DNA of 64,000 nt from the NCBI GenBank assembly GCA_900313615.1, contig OMRP01000009.1, positions 62,001-126,000 on the forward strand, read 5' to 3'. A program made the position numbers and the translations under genes. Positions 51,834-58,260 of this stretch are shown here, in pieces. Each line of letters begins with the position of its first letter. Positions within the stretch are counted from its first letter, which is position 1. The stretch comes from an uncultured Prevotellaceae bacterium (lineage in GTDB: Bacteria > Bacteroidota > Bacteroidia > Bacteroidales > Bacteroidaceae). The notes beneath the pieces were generated by a model. It was given only the letters and a program-made list of their open reading frames with translations, was not told where the DNA came from and searched no databases.

Positions 51834-53024
51834 TCACAGCAGATTCATGGTGTCGGTGGCAATCATCAGTTCCTCGTTGGTAGGAATGACGCATACGGTC
51901 ACCGGTGAACCTTCGGCAGAGATGATGGCCTCTTCGCCACGCACCTTGTTGCGCTCTTCATCAAACTGCACGCCCAAGAACTCCATGTCTTTGCATACCT
52001 CGGAGCGCATGCTCATCTGATTCTCGCCCACACCGGCGGTGAACACGATGACATCGAGTCCGCCCATGGCGGCAGCGTAAGCACCGATATACTTCTTGAT
52101 GCGATAGAAATACATTTCTTGTGCCAGGCGAGCGCGGGCGTCGCCTTCCTTGGCGGCTGCCTCCACATCGCGCATATCGCTCTTGCCACCGGTCAATCCA
52201 GCCACACCACTCTTTTTATTGAGCAGGTTTGACATACCGTCAGCGTCCAACCCGAGTTTTTTCTCTATGAAGGTCACGGCGCCACCATCGATATCTCCGG
52301 CGCGGGTGCCCATCATCAGACCTTCAAGCGGCGTGAGACCCATCGAGGTGTCTATACACTTCCCATCTTTCACAGCACAGACAGAGCCACCATTGCCCAC
52401 ATGGCAAGTGACCATCTTGGTGCCTTCGGCTTTGATGCCCAAAAACTCGCAGGCACGTGCCGACACGTAACGGTGGCTGGTGCCATGGAATCCATAGCGG
52501 CGTATGCCATACTTCTCGTAAAGCTCGTAAGGGATGGCGTACATATATGCCTTCGGCGGCATGGTCTGGTGGAAAGCGGTATCGAACACACCCACCTGTG
52601 TCAGTCCGGGCATGAGTTCCTTCACGGCGTTGACGCCCTTCAGGTTGGCGGGGTTATGGAGAGGAGCCAGGTCAGAGCACTCCTCAAACACCTTGAGCAC
52701 CTCATCGGTGAGCACCACGCTCTTATTGAATTTCTCGCCACCATGCACCATGCGATGTCCCACGGCGTCGATCTCGTTCAGGTCTTTGATAACACCTATT
52801 TCAGGGTCGGTAAGCAATGAGAATATGAATTTCACGCCCTCGGTATGCTCGGGTATGTCGTGCATGATCTGTTTCTTTTCGCCATTGGCCAACTTCACGT
52901 TCACAAATGACCCTTCCTGGCCAACACGCTCAGCGCCGCCCGATGTCATCACGGTCTTCGTGTCCATATCATAAAGAGCATATTTGATGGACGAAGAACC
53001 ACAATTTAAAACTAAAATCTTCAT
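51834..53024 (-). CDS. ackA: acetate kinase
   Basis: AckA turns acetyl phosphate and ADP into acetate and ATP, the last step of acetate fermentation. From the ATG at 53024 it has 396 residues, the standard length. The longer ORF start is in repeat DNA. Motifs: KILVLNCGSSSIKYALYD, GHRMVHGGEKF, VFDTAFHQTMPPKAYMYAIP, RRYGFHGTSHRYVS, HVGNGGSVCAVKDGKCIDTSMG, and FTAGVGENQ near the C-terminus. It lies downstream of pta in the same direction, separated by 150 bases of hairpin-forming repeats. Confidence 0.97.
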   Translation of the reverse strand: MKILVLNCGSSSIKYALYDMDTKTVMTSGGAERVGQEGSFVNVKLANGEKKQIMHDIPEHTEGVKFIFSLLTDPEIGVIKDLNEIDAVGHRMVHGGEKFNKSVVLTDEVLKVFEECSDLAPLHNPANLKGVNAVKELMPGLTQVGVFDTAFHQTMPPKAYMYAIPYELYEKYGIRRYGFHGTSHRYVSARACEFLGIKAEGTKMVTCHVGNGGSVCAVKDGKCIDTSMGLTPLEGLMMGTRAGDIDGGAVTFIEKKLGLDADGMSNLLNKKSGVAGLTGGKSDMRDVEAAAKEGDARARLAQEMYFYRIKKYIGAYAAAMGGLDVIVFTAGVGENQMSMRSEVCKDMEFLGVQFDEERNKVRGEEAIISAEGSPVTVCVIPTNEELMIATDTMNLL

Positions 53025-53029
53025 GTTAT

Positions 53030-53172
53030 GAATTTTGAATGTTGAATTTTGAATTATCGCTTCGCGATGATTGAATGTAGAATTACGGAATGATGAATTT
53101 TGAATGTTGAGTTTTGAACATTCAACATCGTGCGAGCACGACAATTCAACCTTCAAAACTCAACATTCTACA
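53030..53172. repeat. inverted repeat block between pta and ackA
   Basis: TTTTGAATGTTGAATTTTG words with ATCGCTTCGCGAT (53056-53068, ATCGC-ttc-GCGAT) are followed by a large inverted repeat. GAATGTTGAGTTTTGAA (53102-53118) pairs with TTCAAAACTCAACATTC (53152-53168), and TCGTGCGAGCACGA (53128-53141) forms a nested hairpin. Confidence 0.85.
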
Positions 53173-53174
53173 TT

Positions 53175-54182
53175 CTATTTTGCATCCATGGCCTGGCAGG
53201 CGGTGATGGCAACGAGGTAGTAGATGTCCTCGACGGAGCAGCCACGACTGAGGTCGTTCACCGGACGGGCAATACCTTGGAGTATCGGGCCGATGGCGAT
53301 GGCGTCACCCAAACGCTGTACCAGTTTATAGGCGATATTTCCCACTTCGAGGTTGGGGAACACCAACACATTGGCCTTGCCGGCGATGTCACTACCTGGA
53401 GCTTTCTTGTTGCCTACCGACGGTACAAGGGCGGCATCGGCCTGCAACTCACCGTCAATCTTCAGCGCTGGATCCATCTCACGCGCTAGGGCGGTGGCCT
53501 CTATCACCTTGTCCACCACCTCATGAGTGGCACTGCCCTTGGTGGAGAAACTCAGCATAGCCACGCGTGGGTCGTCAAAACCTGCCACGCTACGTGCTGT
53601 CTGCGCTGTGCACACGGCAATCTGCGACAACTGGGAAGCGTCGGGCATGGGGGTTACAGCCACATCGCCTACCACCAGTACACCATTCTCGCCAAATTCG
53701 GGCTTTTGCGTGATGAGAAGCATGGCACCACTCACGCAGGTGATGCCCGGGGCGCATTTAATAATCTGCAAGGCAGGACGAAGGGTCTCGCCCGTCGTTG
53801 ACAAGGCGCCCGATATTTGTCCATCAGCACCCTCGGTCTTGATAATCATACAGCCCAAGTAAAGTGGGTTCTTCACCAATTCGCGGGCTTGCTCGATGGT
53901 CATGCCCTTCTTCTTGCGCAGTTCGGCGAGCAATTGGGCATATTCCTCACTCTTCGGATTGTTTTCCGGATCGATGAGGGTAGCCTTACCGATATTCTTC
54001 AGTCCCCACTTTTCAGCCAAGGCATGTACCTCATCTGGATTGCCAATCAGTATCAGGTTGGCGATGTCGTCAGCCAATACCTTATCGGCGGCTCTCAAAG
54101 TGCGTTCCTCGGTTGCTTCGGGGAGAACAATGCGCTGTTTGTTGCTTTTCGCGCGTTCAATGATTTGTTGTATTAAACTCAT
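53175..54182 (-). CDS. pta: phosphate acetyltransferase
   Basis: Pta converts acetyl-CoA and phosphate to acetyl phosphate, feeding AckA. The 335-residue single-domain form has IVLPEATEERTLRAADKVLAD, YLGCMIIKTEGADGQISGALSTTGETLRPALQIIK (in outline), GVLVVGDVAVTPMPDASQLSQIA, RVAMLSFSTKGSA, GELQADAALVP, and NVLVFPNLEVGNIAYKLVQRLG. It lacks the N-terminal regulatory domains of the E. coli protein, which is normal for the short form. Confidence 0.96.
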   Translation of the reverse strand: MSLIQQIIERAKSNKQRIVLPEATEERTLRAADKVLADDIANLILIGNPDEVHALAEKWGLKNIGKATLIDPENNPKSEEYAQLLAELRKKKGMTIEQARELVKNPLYLGCMIIKTEGADGQISGALSTTGETLRPALQIIKCAPGITCVSGAMLLITQKPEFGENGVLVVGDVAVTPMPDASQLSQIAVCTAQTARSVAGFDDPRVAMLSFSTKGSATHEVVDKVIEATALAREMDPALKIDGELQADAALVPSVGNKKAPGSDIAGKANVLVFPNLEVGNIAYKLVQRLGDAIAIGPILQGIARPVNDLSRGCSVEDIYYLVAITACQAMDAK

Positions 54183-54209
54183 AGTTTTAAGTATTTAGTA
54201 ATGAATTAA

Positions 54210-54370
54210 TTATTTTAAAAGGGAGTAAATTTAAAAGGGGAGTTAAACGGGAAGTTAATTCGCTGCGCTCATGGAAGTTAAAGTGGGAGTTAAAATGGAC
54301 ATTTGTCTTCACTCCTCCTACTCCTTCACTTCTTCACTCCTAATAAATTTTTCACTTTTCACTTTTATTT
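54210..54370. repeat. mixed repeat block reaching the cdaA stop codon
   Basis: GGGAGTTAAACGGGAAGTTAA words and a reversed AATTCGCTGCGCTCATGGAA module (54258-54277) are followed by CTTCACTCCTCCTACTCC words and TTTTTCACTTTTCACTTTT words, the last of which run into the cdaA C-terminal codons (GVKK). Confidence 0.84.
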
Positions 54371-55165
54371 TTTCACCCCTTCACTTTCTTCAAAGTTCAT
54401 CTCTTTGGTGAGGATACTCTCCAGGTCTTCAGCTGAAAGACGAGGTTTCAACTCACCATTGATGGCGATGCTAATGCGTCCCGTCTCTTCGCTCACGGCG
54501 ATAGCCAAGGCGTCCACCTCTTGCGAGATGCCCAATGCCGCCCTGTGGCGCAAACCAAATTCCTTGGGGATATCGAGGTCGTGCGACACGGGGAGGATGC
54601 ATGCCGCCGCCTTGATGCGGTTGCGCGACACGACCATCGCACCGTCGTGCAGCGGGGAGTTCTTGAAGAAGATATTCTCAATGAGCCTTTGGTTGATGGC
54701 AGCATCGATAACATCGCCCGTCATGACGATATCGTCGAGCGACTGCTTGCGCTCCAACACAATCAGTGCGCCCACCTTACCTTTCGACATGTTCTGACAG
54801 GCACGCACGATAGGCATGATGCCTTCATATTTTTTCCCCTTTTTCGAGTCTTTGTTTTTGGAAAACACATTCAACACCTTCATCACACTCTTCTGTGCAC
54901 CGAGGTTATAGAGAAACGTGCGTATCTCGTCTTGGAAAAGCACGACAATAGCGATGGCACCCACACTCACCATCTTGTCGAGGATGGAGCCCATGAGACG
55001 CATCTCCAGAATCTCGCTCACAAGAAGCCATATCAGGATGAACACCATGACGCCGATGAATACATTCATCGACTTCGACTCGCGCATCAACTTGTATGAA
55101 TAATACAACATAAATGCCACGAGCAGGATGTCAATCACATCTTTGATGCCAAAATCCAGAAACAT
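54365..55165 (-). CDS. cdaA: diadenylate cyclase CdaA
   Basis: CdaA condenses two ATP to cyclic di-AMP at the inner membrane. The 266-residue protein has three N-terminal TM helices (DVIDILLVAFMLYYSYKL, MNVFIGVMVFILIWLLVSEIL, VSVGAIAIVVLFQDEIR). Its DAC domain has the paired motifs NSPLHDGAMVV (DGA) and GLRHRAALGISQEVDALAIAVSEETG (RHR), both intact. It overlaps neither neighbour but begins 3 bases after folP ends on the same strand, so the two are one transcript. The final GVKK is encoded by a repeat. No CdaR-like gene is adjacent. Confidence 0.95.
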   Translation of the reverse strand: MFLDFGIKDVIDILLVAFMLYYSYKLMRESKSMNVFIGVMVFILIWLLVSEILEMRLMGSILDKMVSVGAIAIVVLFQDEIRTFLYNLGAQKSVMKVLNVFSKNKDSKKGKKYEGIMPIVRACQNMSKGKVGALIVLERKQSLDDIVMTGDVIDAAINQRLIENIFFKNSPLHDGAMVVSRNRIKAAACILPVSHDLDIPKEFGLRHRAALGISQEVDALAIAVSEETGRISIAINGELKPRLSAEDLESILTKEMNFEESEGVKK

Positions 55166-55168
55166 CGG

Positions 55169-56017
55169 CTAATTAACTTTGAGATTTGAGGTTTGAGGTT
55201 TGATATTTGATTGAGGTTTAGATGTTAATGCCGAAACGACACGGATGGCCTCGATGGCGGGACGCACATCATGCACCCGCAAGATGGCAGCCCCTTTCTC
55301 CAATGCCACGGTATGGATGACGGTGGTGGCGTTCAATGCCTCGTCTGGCGTGATATCCAATAGCCGACAAGCCATCGATTTACGAGACACGCCCACCAAT
55401 AGCGGCTGAGGCAGTGCATGCAGACGGTCGAGTTGACTCAGCACCCGATAGTTGTCCTCCAATGTCTTGCCAAAGCCGAAACCAGGGTCAAGCACGATGT
55501 CGGCAACTCCCAGGTCGTGCAGTTGGTCGACCTGACGCACCCATGTGCGCAGCATCGTTTCCACGTCGGGCGCGGTGGACATAAGCACATAGGGTACCTT
55601 CAAGCGCGCCACCATACGAAACATTTCGTCGTTGCCACCCGAAACGTCGTTGACCATCGCCACACCAAATTCCTCAACGCACATCCGCGCCACGTCGGGC
55701 CTAAAGGTATCGACGCTGAGCGGCACATCGGGGCAAGCACGGCACACCACCGGCAAGCAGCGACGCAGACGGGCCATCTCTTCCTCTTCATCGGCTGGGG
55801 CACTCCCAGGACGTGTGGAACATCCCCCCACATCGAGGATGGAGGCACCCTCGGCCGCCATATCCAAGGCCCGCTGAGCCATTTCGCGCTCTTCCCTCAC
55901 CCTACTCGACGCATAAAACGAGTCGGGCGTTGCGTTGAGGATTCCCATCACCACAGGGGTGTCAAGCGCAAGCAGATGGCCACCCATATTGAGTGTCGTG
56001 TAGCCTTGGTTTTTCAT
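55169..56017 (-). CDS. folP: dihydropteroate synthase
   Basis: FolP joins pABA to dihydropterin pyrophosphate, the sulfonamide target. From the ATG at 56017 (MKNQGYTTLN) it has 282 residues: TPVVMGILNATPDSFYASSR, GASILDVGGCSTRPGSAPADEEEE, VPLSVDTFRPDVA, VNDVSGGN, DIVLDPGFGFGKTLEDNY, LLVGVSRKS, and the C-terminal RVHDVRPAIEAIRV. The last ~16 residues (SKPQSNIKPQTSNLKVN) are written by a TTTGAGGTTTGAG repeat. A consensus promoter (56024-56055) sits so close that the mRNA is probably leaderless. Confidence 0.95.
   Translation of the reverse strand: MKNQGYTTLNMGGHLLALDTPVVMGILNATPDSFYASSRVREEREMAQRALDMAAEGASILDVGGCSTRPGSAPADEEEEMARLRRCLPVVCRACPDVPLSVDTFRPDVARMCVEEFGVAMVNDVSGGNDEMFRMVARLKVPYVLMSTAPDVETMLRTWVRQVDQLHDLGVADIVLDPGFGFGKTLEDNYRVLSQLDRLHALPQPLLVGVSRKSMACRLLDITPDEALNATTVIHTVALEKGAAILRVHDVRPAIEAIRVVSALTSKPQSNIKPQTSNLKVN
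55173..55225. repeat. TTTGAGGTTTGAGG repeat covering the folP 3' end
   Basis: TTTGAGATTTGAGGTTTGAGG words on the plus strand encode the folP tail on the minus strand. The family also lies at 40979-41010. Confidence 0.85.
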
Positions 56018-56023
56018 CAAGGG

Positions 56024-56055
56024 CAAAGATACGCAGAATTCTCGTAAATCACAAA
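56024..56055 (-). promoter_or_regulatory. folP-cdaA promoter
   Basis: On the minus strand TTTG (56052-56055), 20 bases, then TATCTTTG (56024-56031). The predicted start of transcription falls at or within a few bases of the folP ATG (56017). Confidence 0.8.
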
Positions 56056-56147
56056 CGATTTGGGAAGATTAACGAAAAACATCCGTTTCATCATGCACAT
56101 TCCGGGAAAAAACCGCATCTTAGAAGCGTGTTTCAGCAAAAATGATT

Positions 56148-56155
56148 ATTTTTGC
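56148..56155 (+). promoter_or_regulatory. -7 box of murF
   Basis: TATTTTTG followed by CAGCGG lies 64 bases before murF. No TTG is seen at the -33 distance, so this is a partial match. Confidence 0.45.
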
Positions 56156-56218
56156 AGCGGCTTCCGCAGAATGGATGGATTCCATTTTCAGCCAACGACA
56201 TACCCAATCACTTAAAAC

Positions 56219-57520
56219 ATGGACATTAAAACACTATACGAGATTTTCCTGCGTCATCCGCAGGTGACCACTGACAGTCGCGACTGTCCGCAAGGCTCTA
56301 TCTTCTTCGCGCTGAAAGGTGCATCGTTCAACGGCAATCAGTTTGCCAAGGCAGCCCTCGAAAAGGGGTGCGCCTATGCCGTGATCGACGAAGCCGAATA
56401 CGCACCTGCCGACGACAGCCGTTTTATCATCGTCGACGACTGTCTGAAGGCCCTTCAAGCGTTGGCACGCCATCATCGCCGCACCTTGGGCACTCCCATC
56501 GTCGGCATCACCGGCACCAACGGCAAGACAACGACGAAGGAACTGGTCTCCACGGTTCTCTCGCAACGATTCAACACCCTTTATACGTTAGGCAACTTCA
56601 ACAACCCCATCGGTGTACCCAAGACTCTGCTCCGACTGACCGCTGACCATGAGATGGCAGTGGTGGAGATGGGTGCCAGCCATCCTGGAGATATCACCGA
56701 ACTGGTGGAGATAGCCGAGCCCGACTATGGTATCATCACCAACGTTGGCAAGGCTCACCTGCAAGGTTTCGGCAGTCTGGAAGGAGTGATACGCACGAAA
56801 TGTGAATTGTATGACTGGCTGCGCGGCCATGGCAAGCACACCGTGTTCATCGATGCAGGCAACGAGCATCTTGTGCCCATGGCGGAGGGTCTGCAACAAG
56901 TGCGCTACGGCATCGGCGGGGCATCGGACCTCGAGGTGAGCGGAGAGATAGGCGTCTGCGCCCCATACCTGAGTTTCGACTGGTGGCAACAAGGTGGCGA
57001 GCGCCATCATGTGCAGACCCACCTCATCGGTTCGTACAATATCTACAATATGCTGGCGGCGGCTTGTATAGGACTCTATTTCGGTGTCACGCCCGAACAG
57101 GTGGACCAAGCCCTGGAGAGTTATGTGCCGAGCAACAACCGCTCTCAACTGTCGGAAACGGCGCACAACCACCTAGTCATCGATGCTTACAACGCCAACC
57201 CCACGAGCATGGTTGCCGCCATCACCAATTTCAGCGTCATGGCCGTTGAGCATAAGATGGCCATTCTGGGCGACATGGGCGAATTGGGACCGACCAGTCT
57301 GGAAGAGCACCAAAAGGTGGTGGAAGCCTTGAAGAAAGCGGACATTGACGAGGTGTGGTTGGTGGGCGAACAATTCGGAAAGACCGACAGTCCCTTCCGT
57401 ACGTTTACCGATGTGGAAGCGGTGAAAGCCGCCATCACGGCTGAACAGCCACAGGGACATTACATCCTGCTCAAAGGCAGCAACTACATGCACCTGTACG
57501 AGTTGCCATCGCTGCTCTGA
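56219..57520 (+). CDS. murF: UDP-N-acetylmuramoyl-tripeptide--D-alanyl-D-alanine ligase
   Basis: MurF adds D-Ala-D-Ala (made by Ddl, also in this window) to the UDP-MurNAc tripeptide. The 433-residue protein has the N-terminal TDSRDCPQGSIFFALKG, the ATP loop VGITGTNGKTTTKELV, NFNNPIGVPKTLL, VVEMGASHPGDI, ITNVGKAHLQGFGS, GSYNIYNMLAAACIG, and DAYNANPTSMVAAITNF. All Mur ligase motifs are present. It is monocistronic, transcribed away from folP. Confidence 0.97.
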   Translation: MDIKTLYEIFLRHPQVTTDSRDCPQGSIFFALKGASFNGNQFAKAALEKGCAYAVIDEAEYAPADDSRFIIVDDCLKALQALARHHRRTLGTPIVGITGTNGKTTTKELVSTVLSQRFNTLYTLGNFNNPIGVPKTLLRLTADHEMAVVEMGASHPGDITELVEIAEPDYGIITNVGKAHLQGFGSLEGVIRTKCELYDWLRGHGKHTVFIDAGNEHLVPMAEGLQQVRYGIGGASDLEVSGEIGVCAPYLSFDWWQQGGERHHVQTHLIGSYNIYNMLAAACIGLYFGVTPEQVDQALESYVPSNNRSQLSETAHNHLVIDAYNANPTSMVAAITNFSVMAVEHKMAILGDMGELGPTSLEEHQKVVEALKKADIDEVWLVGEQFGKTDSPFRTFTDVEAVKAAITAEQPQGHYILLKGSNYMHLYELPSLL

Positions 57521-57589
57521 TGGGTATCCCCCACTCTATTCGGTATATGGCCGTATAAGACAACACAAAAAAAGAAAAACAAGTAAAAA

Positions 57590-57621
57590 TTTGCGGGTAT
57601 GGCGGAAAAGCCGTATCTTTG
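57590..57621 (+). promoter_or_regulatory. promoter of tRNA-Pro
   Basis: TTTG (57590-57593), 20 bases, then TATCTTTG (57614-57621), 27 bases before the tRNA. Confidence 0.85.
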
Positions 57622-57648
57622 CACCGCTTTTCCGAAAAGGAAGGCTTT

Positions 57649-57724
57649 CGGGATGTAGCGCAGTTGGTAGCGCACTACGTTCGGGACGTAGGGGTCGGGC
57701 GTTCGAGTCGCCTCATCCCGACCA
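57649..57724 (+). tRNA. tRNA-Pro (anticodon CGG)
   Basis: The 76-base gene starts CGGGATGTAGCGCAGTTGG and ends TCGCCTCATCCCGACCA with encoded CCA. CGGGATG pairs with CATCCCG. The anticodon arm CTACG-TTCGGGA-CGTAG gives CGG. TTCGAGT forms the T loop. A consensus promoter precedes it and a terminator hairpin follows. Its last 18 bases recur twice downstream. Confidence 0.96.
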
Positions 57725-58058
57725 AAAACGACAAACGAGTATATTCGCTTGTCGTTTTTCTTTTATATCTTCGCAAAACGCCTCATTCTCGGTTCGATAA
57801 ACGTCGGTATCCTGTCGAAGAAAATGCAAGGCAATGATTCTGCTTTTTTGATGGACGCAGTGTTCTGAGCCAAAGGTCGCCTCATCCCGACCAAAAACGA
57901 CAAACGAGTAATTTCGCTTGTCGTTTTTTTATATCCTCGCAAGACACCTCATTCTCGGTTCGATAATCGTCGGTATTCCTGTCGAAGAAAACACAAGGCA
58001 AGGTCTGCTTTTTTGATGGACGCAGTGTTCTGAGCCAAAGGTCGCCTCATCCCGACCA
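57707..58058. repeat. three tandem copies of the tRNA-Pro 3' end with flanking DNA (169- and 165-bp periods)
   Basis: GTCGCCTCATCCCGACCA is at 57707-57724 (in the tRNA), 57876-57893 and 58041-58058. Between the copies the ~150 bases are also repeated, including CATTCTCGGTTCGATAA, TGTCGAAGAAAA and TTTTTTGATGGACGCAGTG. The 57725-58260 gap contains no convincing gene. It consists of these repeats, hairpins after each copy, and a palindrome at 58186-58233. Confidence 0.95.
57725..57759 (+). terminator. terminator of tRNA-Pro
   Basis: AAAACGACAA (57725-57734) pairs with TTGTCGTTTT (57749-57758), and T-rich sequence follows. A near-copy follows the second tRNA-end repeat at about 57894-57930. Confidence 0.88.
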
Positions 58059-58185
58059 AAGACAACAAAGGGGCATTAATTGTATTCTTTGTTGTCAACG
58101 CCATTATTTCGGTTTTCTCCGTCCACTCTTTAGCACTGAGAAGGAACCTCCATTCATACGGTTTGGCAGTACACATATTATGGAA

Positions 58186-58233
58186 ATCCTCCATCACAAA
58201 GCCACCCTGAGGGTAGCTTTGTGATGGAGGATT
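58186..58233. terminator. long palindrome downstream of the 885-residue lipoprotein gene
   Basis: AATCCTCCATCACAAAGC (58186-58203) pairs perfectly with GCTTTGTGATGGAGGATT (58216-58233). The 12 bases between them pair partly (ACCCT/AGGGT). It lies 27 bases beyond the stop of the leftward gene. No T-run follows. Confidence 0.6.
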
Positions 58234-58260
58234 GCAGAACATACATAAAGGTAGGATGGA

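Noticed and set aside
53025..53156. N-terminal extension of acetate kinase and, similarly, of Kbl (40965-41144)
   Set aside because: Both extensions are encoded by interspersed repeats (QNSTFKIHN, SNLKPQTS) and precede the conserved first residues of each family.
57949..58242. 97-codon minus-strand frame between tRNA-Pro and the lipoprotein gene
   Set aside because: It lies wholly within the tandem tRNA-end repeats and the palindrome, so its sequence is explained by the repeats. I do not believe it is translated.
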